A stretch of 64,000 bases of DNA, from positions 758,501 to 822,500 of the forward strand of contig NZ_JAUTAU010000001.1 in the NCBI RefSeq assembly GCF_030818775.1, written 5' to 3'. A program made the translations under genes and the position numbers. How positions within the stretch are numbered: position 1 is the stretch's first letter; each line of letters opens with the position of its first letter. Positions 43,730 to 52,805 of this stretch are shown piece by piece. This DNA comes from Bacillus sp. SORGH_AS_0510. Lineage in GTDB: Bacteria; Bacillota; Bacilli; Bacillales; Cytobacillaceae. The notes under the pieces are model-generated. The model made no database searches. It saw only the letters and a program-made list of their open reading frames with translations, and was not told where the DNA came from.

Positions 43730-45421
43730 ATGAAAGACGATTTACATAACGAAGCAGCAGATATGTTTATATATAAGGAGATGAACCGGCGCTCTTTTTT
43801 GCATAAAACAACAATGGTTGTTGGTGCAGCGGTTGGAGCCTCTCTCGTGAATGCCTTAACGGGGTTACCCGTTAGTGCGGCATCGGGTTCTTCTGTAACG
43901 AAGTCAAGTGGAAGCAAGCCCGATCTTATTTTTCCGGTAATTAGTGATATACATATTAAGTCCAGTGATAATCAAACATTGGACAAGTTCGTTACTACTC
44001 TAGAGCAATTAAATGGGGTTGTTCCTAAACAGGATGCATTTGTAGTGGTCGGAGATTTAACGGATAACGGAAATTTAGAAGAATATGATAAATTTTTTGC
44101 AGCGTATAATCAGAGGAAACAAGCCCAAGCTGTTTCGATGTTTTCGATTGGTAATCATGACTATTGGAATAGTTTATCTGCTGCGGCAGCCCAGAACCGG
44201 TTCCTTGAGAAGTCGGGAATGGAAGCAATCTATTTTCATAGAGTCATTAAAGGATATCATTTTATCATCCTTGGACCTGAAGACGGCGTAACAGAAGGGA
44301 CCTATTCGGAGAAGCAAATTGCCTGGTTGGCTGAGCAGCTTAAAGAGGCTGTGGCTGATGATCCTCATAAACCGATTTTTGTTTTTCATCACCAGCCTAT
44401 TAAAGGGACCATTTATGGCAGTGAGTGGGGCTTTTCGAAAAATAGAGATCTATTTTACAATACTTTAAAGCCATATCCGCAGGTGATTTCTTTTTCTGGC
44501 CATACCCATTATCCATTAGACGACCCAAGAATCATCCATCAACAGGATTTCACCTCCATCGGAACCTCTACCGGTGCCTATTTATGGCTCGAAGCGGGAA
44601 GAATTCAAGGGGAGGTTCCAGAGGGGGCAGCTGTCTTAAATCAAGCGCTAATTGTAGAAGTGCACCAAAACAAAGTCTTATTGAAGCGCCGGGATATCCA
44701 TAACAATGATTGGACCGGAGAGCCGTTTGAAATTAGCTACCCGGCAAAGCCAAATAAATTTACATACACGGCAGATCGTGATAAAAAGGCTCCTTATTTT
44801 ACAAAGGATGCGATGATGTCCATTGTTCATGAGGAAACGGCAGGGGCGAGTCTTACCATCATGCTGACGCAGGCAAAAGATGACTTGCTTGTCCATGATT
44901 ATAAAATAACGGCTGTGAAGGCAGCGACTGGTGAGAAGGATAAGGAAGTACTGGCGTTTTCTGAGTTTTATAAAGACCCGGTTCCCAATCCGCTTACACT
45001 TCCTATCCATGGGTTACAGTCCAATACATTGTACGAAATCAGTGTGATAGCAATTGATGCATTTGGAAACGAAAGCCCAACTGGGTTAAAGGTACTGGGG
45101 AAAACGTCGGAAGGACCCACAGTGACTCTCTCGAAAAACACTGTAAATGGCACCGAGGAAAAAATAGATGTTATGGTTGACCATGTGCGAGTGCCTAATG
45201 GGGACTGGATTGGGCTTTATGAAGTAAACGAAAACCCAGGCAATGTAGGCTCTATCTGGTGGATCTACGCAAAAGTGACGGATGGTAGATTTTCATTCAC
45301 TTATGATCCAAAAGCGAATCTATTCCCGGCGAGATACAAACAAGGCAGAACCTATAAATTCGTCTACTTCTATGGCAGTGGTTACGACGCAGTCGCTACA
45401 GCTTCATTTACAGTCTTATAG
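43730..45421 (+). CDS. Tat-exported metallophosphoesterase
   Basis: This 563-residue protein has a twin-arginine signal (NRRSFLHK at about residues 19-26, followed by a hydrophobic stretch), so it is probably exported folded. The calcineurin-like domain has the metal-site motifs DIHI, GDLTDNG, GNHD, HHQP and GHTH in order between about residues 70 and 265. The C-terminal half contains a fibronectin-like region and a final beta-rich domain (VRVPNGDWIGLYEVNE). The substrate could be extracellular phosphodiesters. A GGGGGAG box precedes the ATG. The stop is followed by a lysine-rich A-run and a REP copy. Confidence 0.9.
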   Translation: MKDDLHNEAADMFIYKEMNRRSFLHKTTMVVGAAVGASLVNALTGLPVSAASGSSVTKSSGSKPDLIFPVISDIHIKSSDNQTLDKFVTTLEQLNGVVPKQDAFVVVGDLTDNGNLEEYDKFFAAYNQRKQAQAVSMFSIGNHDYWNSLSAAAAQNRFLEKSGMEAIYFHRVIKGYHFIILGPEDGVTEGTYSEKQIAWLAEQLKEAVADDPHKPIFVFHHQPIKGTIYGSEWGFSKNRDLFYNTLKPYPQVISFSGHTHYPLDDPRIIHQQDFTSIGTSTGAYLWLEAGRIQGEVPEGAAVLNQALIVEVHQNKVLLKRRDIHNNDWTGEPFEISYPAKPNKFTYTADRDKKAPYFTKDAMMSIVHEETAGASLTIMLTQAKDDLLVHDYKITAVKAATGEKDKEVLAFSEFYKDPVPNPLTLPIHGLQSNTLYEISVIAIDAFGNESPTGLKVLGKTSEGPTVTLSKNTVNGTEEKIDVMVDHVRVPNGDWIGLYEVNENPGNVGSIWWIYAKVTDGRFSFTYDPKANLFPARYKQGRTYKFVYFYGSGYDAVATASFTVL

Positions 45422-45458
45422 AAGAAACGAAAAAAACGGAAAAAACGAAAAAAACGAA

Positions 45459-45513
45459 AAAAACGGGGACAGTCCCCCGGCGCTTTAAAGCGCTGGGGGA
45501 CTGTCCCCGTTTT
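45459..45513. repeat. REP-like palindrome, copy 17
   Basis: Longest copy, with outer AAAACGGGGACAG arm and complement, between the convergent phosphoesterase and HAD phosphatase genes. A short A-rich direct repeat (AAAAAACG units) precedes it. Confidence 0.95.
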
Positions 45514-45520
45514 CCAAACT

Positions 45521-46315
45521 CTATATCACTGATTCGTATGATTTAAGAAGGTAACGTTCGATAAATTCTGCTAATCCATCATTTTCGTGGTGTCCAGTAA
45601 CAAAATCAGCTACTGCTTTCACCTCTTCGCTTGCGTTCCCCATGGCAACACCCGTACCGGCATGACGGAGCATCTCGATATCATTTGGTCCGTCACCGAT
45701 AGCAACGACTTCGTTTGGACTGATTCGATCGGTACGAAGTATGCTTTTTATAGCAGACCACTTGGAAACATTAGGAGCAATCAACTCAAATCCGTCATTC
45801 CAATTAATGACTTCTGCTTCATTTTTAAACAAAGCGGATAATTCAGGACTTGGAGCACCCGTTCGAACACTATATTTAAGGACATCTGGAAAATTTGCCT
45901 GCCTTAAATCTCCAATATACTGTGGCGGAATCTGCCCGACATTTGTCCAATAATTGATTTCTTCATTTGTTTCCTTACAATATAGCCCATTTGCTGTATG
46001 AATAATTACATTACAAGAATTTTCAGCGGTCACTTGGTGGAACCGTTCTTCGTCCAGTCGAACCGTTTTCATTTGCAGGACCCTTCCAGTCTCAGCTTCA
46101 TGAATGGCAGCGCCATTTAGACAGATCATGGGGGTCTGTAATCCAATTTCTTTATGATAGGGAGCGGTTACTTCAAAATGTCGACCAGTAGCTAGAAATA
46201 CCTTAACTCCCTGATGAATGAGTCTATAAAGGGCTTCCATATTTCGAGTGGAAATAGTGTTTGAGGCTGTTAGTAGTGTACCATCCATATCAATAAATAT
46301 CGCACGCACATTCAT
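45521..46315 (-). CDS. Cof-type HAD phosphatase
   Basis: This 264-residue phosphatase has the HAD motif I DMDGTLL at residues 9-15, motif II LATGR, motif III in KWSAI and the motif IV GDGPNDIEML. It resembles Bacillus Cof-like phosphatases that act on sugar or cofactor phosphates. The exact substrate is unknown. The ATG at 46315 has AGGAGGCA upstream on the minus strand. It is monocistronic. Confidence 0.9.
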   Translation of the reverse strand: MNVRAIFIDMDGTLLTASNTISTRNMEALYRLIHQGVKVFLATGRHFEVTAPYHKEIGLQTPMICLNGAAIHEAETGRVLQMKTVRLDEERFHQVTAENSCNVIIHTANGLYCKETNEEINYWTNVGQIPPQYIGDLRQANFPDVLKYSVRTGAPSPELSALFKNEAEVINWNDGFELIAPNVSKWSAIKSILRTDRISPNEVVAIGDGPNDIEMLRHAGTGVAMGNASEEVKAVADFVTGHHENDGLAEFIERYLLKSYESVI

Positions 46316-46523
46316 TTATACTGCCTCCTCATTCGTTGATAAGCCCATGATATCATCTGAATATTAAATCCTAGTAAATTCAGTGTATAGATTAAATGAA
46401 GTTTATATTGGGCAAAAGAAGGCTGTTTTCCTATGCATGTTTTATAGGTTATCGTTAATTTGTGAATAAGTTCCCTCTTTTCTTATCAACTTAAGGAATA
46501 GATAAAGTAAAAGAAGGTGTAGT

Positions 46524-47636
46524 ATGGCGCGAAATGGTTATCGGGTTTTCACTCTCATTATTTTAAGCATGGCATTAGTACTGTCATCCTGTAGTCAGCC
46601 TCAAAAGCCCCAAAGAAAAAAGGAATCTCATAAGGAAAAGACTCCTCGTGAAGTGTTAGGTTTTTATACAGAACAGGAAGGAGCGTTTCCTGGGTCACAA
46701 CCTACAGTTGATTCGCAATTCGCCAGTTTGAGCACCATTGCCCCTTTTTGGTACAAGCTTGATGATAAGGAACCAGGCAGTCTTATCGGTTCCGTTACAG
46801 CCGAACATAAGAAACAGGTCATTCAGAGTGCTCATGAAAAACAAATGAAGGTATATATGGTGGTACATAATCTTTTTTACGAAACGGTGGAGAAGGGCAA
46901 GCAGGTAGCGAGCACGGTGCTTGATAACAATACAAACCGCCAGGCTTTCATTCAAAACCTACGCAATGAGATCAAGCAATTTAACTACGACGGAATTAAT
47001 ATTGATATGGAAAATTTGCATTTGGCTGACCGGGATTCCTTTAGTCTTATGATAAAGGAATTGTCTGATGCACTGCATCGTGATGGAAAAGTAGTCACGG
47101 TATCAGTTCCTGCGAACAGCGGTGATTCCCGGGCGAATCCCTGGTCCCCGTGGTTTGACTACGAAAAGCTGGGTCAAAATTCTGATGGGCTCATGATTAT
47201 GACATACGATGAACACAATCCAAGAACAAAGCCAGGGGCATCCGCATCCGTGGATTGGACAGAAGCAACGATTCGCTATGCCTTGAAACAGGGAGTGAAG
47301 CCATCAAAAATTTTACTCGGCATCGCTGGCTACGGATGGGACTGGGATACAACAACGGGCCAAGCCCTCTACAGCTCGTATGCCATGGTAATGGATCAGA
47401 AAAAGAAATATAAAGCAAAAGTGATCTGGGACTCCCGTTCGCAAACCCCTCATTTCAGTTATGTGGATGAAAAAAACCATAGCCACGAGGCTTGGTTTGA
47501 GAATAGCTATAGTCTGCGATTTAAGCTAGATCTAGTAGAAAAATATAACTTACAGGGGCTCGGGATTTGGCGGCTCGGCTTAGAAGACCCAAACTACTGG
47601 ACAACTATACCTGAGAAAATAAAAGTGAAAAAGTGA
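46524..47636 (+). CDS. GH18-family glycosidase lipoprotein
   Basis: This 370-residue protein has a lipoprotein signal ending in LSSC at about residue 23, so it is anchored outside the membrane. The catalytic domain carries the GH18 signature DGINIDMEN (DxxDxDxE, with the last acid as the proton donor). It resembles Bacillus spore-cortex or cell-wall-active GH18 proteins such as YdhD and YaaH but has no LysM domain. The substrate is thus probably peptidoglycan or chitin-like. The ATG follows AAGAAGGTG. Confidence 0.85.
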   Translation: MARNGYRVFTLIILSMALVLSSCSQPQKPQRKKESHKEKTPREVLGFYTEQEGAFPGSQPTVDSQFASLSTIAPFWYKLDDKEPGSLIGSVTAEHKKQVIQSAHEKQMKVYMVVHNLFYETVEKGKQVASTVLDNNTNRQAFIQNLRNEIKQFNYDGINIDMENLHLADRDSFSLMIKELSDALHRDGKVVTVSVPANSGDSRANPWSPWFDYEKLGQNSDGLMIMTYDEHNPRTKPGASASVDWTEATIRYALKQGVKPSKILLGIAGYGWDWDTTTGQALYSSYAMVMDQKKKYKAKVIWDSRSQTPHFSYVDEKNHSHEAWFENSYSLRFKLDLVEKYNLQGLGIWRLGLEDPNYWTTIPEKIKVKK

Positions 47637-47787
47637 TGGGGATGCCCTCAAGATCCTGAACTTGAGGATGAATAATGGCGTTGACGAGGTTGATTAAAAC
47701 GCTAGTTGCCCGATGATCTTTTGATGGATAGAGGACAGGAAATTTTTCTGGTGTCATCCTTTAAATTCGGTATACCCTTATTACAAA

Positions 47788-47816
47788 AGGACAGATTTAT
47801 TTAACCAACCTGTCCT
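47788..47816 (-). terminator. Terminator of the 34-residue membrane peptide
   Basis: On the minus strand AGGACAG / CTGTCCT stem followed by TTTT. Confidence 0.75.
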
Positions 47817-47859
47817 CCCTTTGAATTTCAATTTATTTTGGTTTGGGGCGTCTAATGAT

Positions 47860-47964
47860 TTAATCACTCTCTCTCGCATTGGAAACAAAATACATAAAGA
47901 AGCCTGCCCATAAAGGTATAGTTGGTGCAATTCCTCGAATAAATCCAATAATGAAATTTTGCAT
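47860..47964 (-). CDS. Small hydrophobic membrane peptide (34 residues)
   Basis: ATG 47964 follows AAGGTGG and encodes MQNFIIGFIRGIAPTIPLWA, continuing as a single membrane helix to a charged NARESD tail. It has its own terminator. I do not recognise a family, but the size and helix resemble small membrane peptides that assist larger transport or redox complexes. Confidence 0.5.
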   Translation of the reverse strand: MQNFIIGFIRGIAPTIPLWAGFFMYFVSNARESD

Positions 47965-48085
47965 AAAGTCCACCTTCCTATATTTAACATGCAATGGCTA
48001 TCCCTTTACTTTTCTTTATACCCCATTTGCACGGAAGGTTAACGGGAACTAACAGGAGATAGAGTTAAAGATACGTTCCTACGAG

Positions 48086-48199
48086 TCACTTTAGTAGCTT
48101 AAATATAAAAGGTATAAATACATTGATAAAAACAAAACCTGTTATGGCTGCCCATAGTGAGAAACTAATTCCAAGCCCAATTATTTTCAGTACTTTCAT
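48086..48199 (-). CDS. Small hydrophobic membrane peptide (37 residues)
   Basis: ATG 48199 follows AGGGTGA at about eight bases and encodes MKVLKIIGLGISFSLWAAIT, continuing as one helix with a charged end (FKLLK). It shares the IIG and LWA words with the peptide at 47860, so the two may be related. Confidence 0.45.
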   Translation of the reverse strand: MKVLKIIGLGISFSLWAAITGFVFINVFIPFIFKLLK

Positions 48200-48248
48200 A
48201 CAATAATCACCCTGTAATTATTATGTGTTAAAACGATTTTTGTATGAA

Positions 48249-48319
48249 CCGTGGGGACGGTTCTGATGGTTTTCTTTTTCAAAATCTCTAAAAAAACCGG
48301 GAGAACCGTCCCGATGGTT
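48249..48319. repeat. Second-family REP-like inverted pair
   Basis: GGGACGGTTCT and AGAACCGTCCC arms about 30 bp apart, next to the YciI-like gene start. Confidence 0.8.
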
Positions 48320-48346
48320 CCAAGTCAACGGAAGGAGAGATTTGCA

Positions 48347-48673
48347 ATGGCGAACAACAGCTCAAGTACTAATCATGGAAAAATACATTTCATGTTAAAG
48401 TCTACTCCCCCTAGAGTATCCTTTCATCAGGACATGACCGATGAAGAAAGGAAAATCATGCTAGAACACATCAACTATTGGACGGACAAACAGAATCAGG
48501 GGATTGCCTTGGTTTTCGGCCCTGTTCTAAATCCTGCAGAGCCACATGGACTGGCAATTATTGAAGTCGAGAATGAAGAACAAGTCCCAAAACTTATCGC
48601 AGAAGATCCCGCTGTTATTGCAGGACTGATGACAACGGAGTTTTATCCGATGAAAGCAGTTATAAAGGAATAA
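48347..48673 (+). CDS. YciI-related protein
   Basis: This 108-residue protein has a ferredoxin-like YCII fold, with FGPVLNPAEPHGLAIIEVENEEQV as the core, and ends TEFYPMKAVIKE. Family members are small hydrolase-like or stress-linked proteins. The ATG at 48347 has GAAGGAGAG about nine bases upstream; the open frame begins earlier inside the second-family REP. It is monocistronic with a terminator after it. Confidence 0.8.
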   Translation: MANNSSSTNHGKIHFMLKSTPPRVSFHQDMTDEERKIMLEHINYWTDKQNQGIALVFGPVLNPAEPHGLAIIEVENEEQVPKLIAEDPAVIAGLMTTEFYPMKAVIKE

Positions 48674-48694
48674 CATAAATTGCTTGGCAAAGAA

Positions 48695-48730
48695 AAAGCA
48701 CAATTCCAGTACGAAGGAATTGTGCTTTAT
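48695..48730 (+). terminator. Terminator of YciI-like gene
   Basis: AAAGCACAATTCC / GGAATTGTGCTTT stem with AGTACGAA loop. Confidence 0.9.
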
Positions 48731-48880
48731 AAATGAGAAATGCTTTTTATTTTGTTTAAAATTTAACGGGTATTTTAATAAGAATCAATAATAATATAAT
48801 ATAAAACAATATTAATTTATTGTAAAACGATAAATAATATGTTAATGTCGTATTATCATTTAATAAGTGAGGTGTTTTAA

Positions 48881-49363
48881 ATGAATGTAAAAAGAGGTTC
48901 TAGCACTTTCTTAAAGGTCATAATTTTTCTGTTTGGAATTGCAGTGCTTGCCGTGTGTATAGTTTTGTTGCCTGAAGCAGGCAGAAGAGATGCGATAGAG
49001 CGTCCGGGGGATTATTCGCTATATCCACTTTTGGTATGTGCCTATGGAATATGTATTACGTTTTCTGTGGCATTGCATCAATTATTTAAACTTTTAACCA
49101 ATATCGAAAAGAAAGATGCTTTCTCTGAGTTATCTCTTCAATCTTTGGAGGTAATAAAAAAATGCACTTTCACTGTCATTTTCTTCATTTTGTTAGCAAT
49201 AGTTTATATAAGGGTGCATGCTCAATTCACAGGTGATGATGCAGCAGGTCCGGTAGCAATAGGTCTAATAGGGATTTTAGTAACAAGTATTATCGCAGCC
49301 ATTGTGGACGTACTTCAAAAACCTATTAAGAATGTATTGGATTCACAGCCAAAAAACAATTAA
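48881..49363 (+). CDS. DUF2975 family membrane protein
   Basis: This 160-residue protein has four membrane helices with a central charged loop containing a LFKLLTNIEKKDAFSELSLQSL segment, as in DUF2975 proteins. Such genes are typically located beside small XRE regulators. Here a second paralogue and an XRE gene follow, at 20 and 10 bases. GAGGTG precedes the ATG. An AT-rich region without other features lies upstream. The role is unknown. Confidence 0.75.
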   Translation: MNVKRGSSTFLKVIIFLFGIAVLAVCIVLLPEAGRRDAIERPGDYSLYPLLVCAYGICITFSVALHQLFKLLTNIEKKDAFSELSLQSLEVIKKCTFTVIFFILLAIVYIRVHAQFTGDDAAGPVAIGLIGILVTSIIAAIVDVLQKPIKNVLDSQPKNN

Positions 49364-49392
49364 CATATTGAAATATACGAGAGGTGTTTTTT

Positions 49393-49872
49393 ATGAAGAT
49401 AGCAACCACATTATTTTTGAAGATAGCAGTTATTCTCATTGGAATTCTAGTTCTCGCTTTGTGCATATTTCTGGTTCCTGAACTGGCAGATGCGGTAGCG
49501 GATTACTTAGGGGGTCATTCCATAAAATATATCATTTTCATCCTTTTATACGGAGGGGCAATACCTTTTTACTTCGCCCTTTATCAAGCTTTTAAACTGT
49601 TAAGTTATATTGACAAGAACATTGCTTTCTCTGAGTTATCTGTTCGAACTTTAATGAGAATCAAATACTGCGCCATTTCCATCTGTAGTTTGCATGTCTT
49701 AGGTTTGCCGATCTATTATCTCGTGGCAGATAAAGACGATGCCCCAGGACTCATATTTGTTGGAATGCTCATTCCTTTTGCTTCGGTGGTTATCGCAGTT
49801 TTTGCTGCTGTTCTCCAAAGGATTTTGCAAGAAGCAATTAATATAAAATCAGAAAATGATTTGACGGTCTGA
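49393..49872 (+). CDS. DUF2975 family membrane protein, second paralogue
   Basis: This 159-residue protein is a paralogue of the preceding gene. It has the same four-helix layout and the corresponding AFKLLSYIDKNIAFSELSVRTL loop. The ATG at 49393 is preceded by GAGAGGTG; an earlier GTG at 49384 is part of that box. It is the second gene of the operon and lies 10 bases before the XRE gene. The presence of two copies side by side suggests a heteromeric membrane complex or a recent duplication. Confidence 0.75.
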   Translation: MKIATTLFLKIAVILIGILVLALCIFLVPELADAVADYLGGHSIKYIIFILLYGGAIPFYFALYQAFKLLSYIDKNIAFSELSVRTLMRIKYCAISICSLHVLGLPIYYLVADKDDAPGLIFVGMLIPFASVVIAVFAAVLQRILQEAINIKSENDLTV

Positions 49873-49882
49873 GGTGGGGGAT

Positions 49883-50101
49883 ATGGGAATTATTATTAAT
49901 ATTGATGTGATGTTAGCAAAACGAAAAATGAGCGTAACGGAACTTTCGGAGAGGGTTGGAATTACCATGGCAAATCTTTCTATTCTGAAAAATGGGAAAG
50001 CAAAAGCGGTTCGTTTTTCAACATTAGAAGCGATATGTAAGACTTTGGATTGTCAGCCAGGTGATATTTTGGAGTACAAAAGCGACGAAGAAACTCAATA
50101 A
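49883..50101 (+). CDS. Small XRE-family regulator
   Basis: This 72-residue protein is a single helix-turn-helix domain (MSVTELSERVGITMANLSILKNGKAKAVRFSTL). It ends in a short acidic tail. The ATG at 49883 follows GAGGTGGGGGAT. It lies right after the two DUF2975 genes and resembles the YozG-type regulators of Bacillus. The setup parallels the XRE/membrane unit at 3.4 kb. Target and signal are unknown. Confidence 0.85.
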   Translation: MGIIINIDVMLAKRKMSVTELSERVGITMANLSILKNGKAKAVRFSTLEAICKTLDCQPGDILEYKSDEETQ

Positions 50102-50218
50102 TAACAGACAGATGAAATATATCATTGGTAGAGGTAAAACAAAGGCCGAAAACTCAAACGAATTACTTAAAATAGTTAATAGCTATAATGAAAATAATAC
50201 AGATAGATTAGCTAACTC

Positions 50219-50249
50219 AATGACCGCAGTGACGGTCAGTTTTTTTTGA
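50219..50249 (+). terminator. Terminator of the DUF2975/XRE operon
   Basis: ACTGACCGTCACTGCGGTCA-type stem (GACCG/CGGTC) followed by TTTTTTTT. Confidence 0.85.
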
Positions 50250-50348
50250 AGGGTGAAGGTTGATTAAAGCAGGAATTTGTTCATATTTCTTGAATATCTA
50301 ATTTTATTGGGAAAATGATGTCTTAAAGAAGTAAGGGAGTTGCTTATA

Positions 50349-50696
50349 GTGATAAAAGGATTCGGTGGAATATTCTGGAGGACAAAAAATCTGGAAGCGG
50401 TAAAGAAATGGTACAGTGAAGTGTTGAAGGTTGAAATAAATAATTGGAATATGACTATTATTAAACCCGATTTAGGAAATGAAACGATCTTTTCTTTCTT
50501 TACGGAAGATGACCAATACTTCCCAACAGAACAGCAAGTGATGTTAAATTTCCAAGTGTATAATCTAGACGAGGTTATTAAGCATCTTGAACAAATTGGT
50601 GTACCTCTTGAAAAGGAAAAAGAGACCAGTGAATTTGGTCAGTTTATTTGGATTAAAGACCCTGAAGGCAGACTGGTTGAGCTTTGGGAGAAATAA
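50349..50696 (+). CDS. VOC (glyoxalase-fold) protein
   Basis: This protein of about 115 residues has a VOC fold with WYSEVLKVEINNW at its start and DPEGRLVELWEK at its end. The fold usually binds a metal or carries antibiotic-resistance activity, but the substrate is unknown. The GTG at 50349 has AAGGGAG upstream at good spacing; the TTG at 50340 is part of that box. A second VOC-like gene follows after a pair of second-family REP arms. Confidence 0.7.
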   Translation: MIKGFGGIFWRTKNLEAVKKWYSEVLKVEINNWNMTIIKPDLGNETIFSFFTEDDQYFPTEQQVMLNFQVYNLDEVIKHLEQIGVPLEKEKETSEFGQFIWIKDPEGRLVELWEK

Positions 50697-50808
50697 GGGA
50701 CCAAGGGGACGGTTCAGCTGGTCCTTTTTATGTGTCCACGAATGAACCATTTCGGTATTTTTATTAAGTATTTTTGAAAAGCCACGAGAACCGTCCCTGT
50801 GGTTTTTA
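50697..50808. repeat. Second-family REP-like inverted pair
   Basis: GGGGACGGTTC and GAGAACCGTCCC arms about 60 bp apart, overlapping the start of the intergenic gap between two VOC-type genes. Confidence 0.75.
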
Positions 50809-50827
50809 CTAAAGGAGATGATTTTTT

Positions 50828-51226
50828 ATGGGAAAAGTTACGCCATTCTTAATGTTTCAAGATGGTCAAGCAGAAGAAGCGATGAATTATTACCTATCAA
50901 TCATTGACGATTCGGAAATTACGAGTATTGTTCGCTATGGAGCCAATGCAGCTGGAGACGAAGGAACTGTTATGCAGGCTACTTTTTCCTTAAAAGGGCA
51001 GGAATTTATGTGCATTGACAGTCATGTGAAGCATCAGTTTTCATTTACTCCTTCATTCTCCATTTTTGTTACTTGTGATACGGAAGAAGAAATTAACCAT
51101 CTTTATGAGAAACTTCTCGAGGGTGGGCAAGCACTTATGCCGATTGGAAATTATGGTTTTAGTCAGAGGTTCGGTTGGCTAAATGATCGTTTTGGAGTCT
51201 CATGGCAACTGAATCTGCCTTCGTGA
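50828..51226 (+). CDS. PhnB-like VOC protein
   Basis: This 132-residue protein has the PhnB/3-demethylubiquinone methyltransferase-like VOC fold. It starts VTPFLMFQDGQAEEAMNYY and ends FGWLNDRFGVSWQLNLPS. The function is unknown. It follows another VOC-type gene and a REP pair, and has a terminator after it. AAAGGAGATG precedes the ATG. Confidence 0.8.
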   Translation: MGKVTPFLMFQDGQAEEAMNYYLSIIDDSEITSIVRYGANAAGDEGTVMQATFSLKGQEFMCIDSHVKHQFSFTPSFSIFVTCDTEEEINHLYEKLLEGGQALMPIGNYGFSQRFGWLNDRFGVSWQLNLPS

Positions 51227-51287
51227 AAATCTAGAGTCTTCAATATAAAAGTAGGTTTTGTTAAAGTTATGTACTTAAACGAATGAG

Positions 51288-51317
51288 AAGGTTACTTCAA
51301 TAAGGAGTAACCTTTTT
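51288..51317 (+). terminator. Terminator after the PhnB-like gene
   Basis: AAGGTTACTTC / GAGTAACCTT stem followed by TTTATT. Confidence 0.9.
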
Positions 51318-51410
51318 ATTATGAAAAGAAGTTGATTTTTAATAATATAAATCGCTATAATTATTACCAGGTACTAATACCAGGATATAATAAAATGTGG
51401 GGTGAATTCT

Positions 51411-52418
51411 ATGATAGGTTCGAGAATAACTGCTATTGGTACATATGTGCCCGAAAAAAAACTAACAAATTTCGATCTTGAACAAATGGTTGAAACAACT
51501 AATGATTGGATTATTCAAAGAACAGGAATTCGTGAACGCAGAATTAGTCGCCCCGATGAATTTACCAGCGATTTATGTGTAGCTGCAGTAGAGGATTTAA
51601 TGCACAGATATAATAAAAAAGTCGATGATGTAGATATGATCATCGTGGCAACAAGCACTCCTGATTTTCCATTTCCATCTGTCGCAAGCATCATACAAGA
51701 ACGATTAAATATCAAACAAACAGGCGCCATTGATTTAAGTGCGGCGTGTGCAGGATTTGTATATGGTCTGCATACAGCAAACACGTATATTGCCTCTGGA
51801 CTTCACAAGAAGATTCTGGTAATAGGTGCCGATACGATCTCAAAAATAACTGATTATACCGATCGAAGCACATGTGTTTTATTTGGTGATGGAGCAGGGG
51901 CTGTAATGGTTGAAAGGGATGAACAATCAGAAGGTTTCATTGGATTCCATTTGGGAAGTGATGGAAGTGGAGCACAGAATGTGTATCAAACTGGACTTTC
52001 AAACAAGGTTAATGAGATTGAGTTAATCGATACGAAATGCCTTGTACAAAATGGTAGGGAAGTTTTTCGGTGGGCTGTAAGGAGTGTTCCTACTGGTGTT
52101 AGACAAATTTTGAATAAAACGCAATTGAGTTTAGACAAGGTTGATTGGTTTGTACCTCATAGTGCCAATTTACGGATCATAGAGCCAATCTGTGAAAAGT
52201 TAGAATACCCTATGGAAAAAACCCTTTACAGTATGGTCAACTTTGGAAATACTTCTGCTGCTACAATTCCTTTGGCACTTGACCTTGGAATCCGTGAGGG
52301 AAAAGTTAAGTATGGAGACAAAGTTCTTATGTATGGTTTTGGAGCAGGCTTGGTTCAAGCTGGCCAACTTTTAGAAATAAATTTTGATGAACAGATTAAT
52401 GCTCCTAATGCGTTGTAA
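51411..52418 (+). CDS. fabH: Beta-ketoacyl-ACP synthase III
   Basis: This 335-residue enzyme condenses acyl-CoA with malonyl-ACP to start fatty acid synthesis. The catalytic triad is visible: Cys113 in SAACAGF, His250 in VPHSAN, and Asn280 in NFGNTSA. It lies alone, away from fab genes, as with the second FabH (FabHB) of Bacillus; this gives branched-chain primers. The ATG at 51411 follows GGGGTGAA; a GTG nine bases earlier is part of that box. Confidence 0.93.
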   Translation: MIGSRITAIGTYVPEKKLTNFDLEQMVETTNDWIIQRTGIRERRISRPDEFTSDLCVAAVEDLMHRYNKKVDDVDMIIVATSTPDFPFPSVASIIQERLNIKQTGAIDLSAACAGFVYGLHTANTYIASGLHKKILVIGADTISKITDYTDRSTCVLFGDGAGAVMVERDEQSEGFIGFHLGSDGSGAQNVYQTGLSNKVNEIELIDTKCLVQNGREVFRWAVRSVPTGVRQILNKTQLSLDKVDWFVPHSANLRIIEPICEKLEYPMEKTLYSMVNFGNTSAATIPLALDLGIREGKVKYGDKVLMYGFGAGLVQAGQLLEINFDEQINAPNAL

Positions 52419-52480
52419 CGCAAAAAGTCTGTGAAGAATTATATTAAACTATCGGTGTTGTTTGTGTAAGAATCACATAA

Positions 52481-52528
52481 AAAAAAGAAATGGCCCGGTT
52501 CCAAAGAACTAAGCCATCTCTTTTTTTG
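52481..52528. terminator. Bidirectional terminator
   Basis: A-run, GAAATGGC / GCCATCTC stem and T-run, between convergent fabH and the germination gene. It overlaps the 3' end of the latter. Confidence 0.8.
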
Positions 52529-52727
52529 TAACATCCCGTACTGCTGCTTGCAATGGCACGGCAGGGGCTGAAATAGAAACTGGTTTCTCTCCAATTGTTG
52601 TATAACCCGCTTTAGTACCAGATTTCCTCTTGCCAGCTCCCACACCAATCTGCAAAACACCCGCATTGGTTATCATACCAATTTTCAGAAGGTTGATTTT
52701 AAAATCCTGCTCAAGATATTGATCCAT
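52509..52727 (-). CDS. GerPB-like spore germination protein
   Basis: This 72-residue protein has the opening of GerPB-type proteins, with INLLKIGMITNAGVLQIGVG near residues 13-32. GerP proteins influence germinant passage through the spore coat. The rest of the gerPABCDEF operon is not here, so it is an orphan. The ATG at 52727 has GGGTGGGTGA upstream. The start at 52736 is a GTG within that box. Confidence 0.6.
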   Translation of the reverse strand: MDQYLEQDFKINLLKIGMITNAGVLQIGVGAGKRKSGTKAGYTTIGEKPVSISAPAVPLQAAVRDVTKKEMA

Positions 52728-52805
52728 AACTATCACCCACCCACAATGAGTATATGCGGATCATTCCTCATTCGTTACCGCCATCTTCCTTGTAAATGAA
52801 GGCAA

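Noticed and set aside
50061..50249. Open frame of 62 residues after the XRE gene
   Set aside because: It overlaps the XRE gene end and runs through the terminator; no ribosome-binding site fits.
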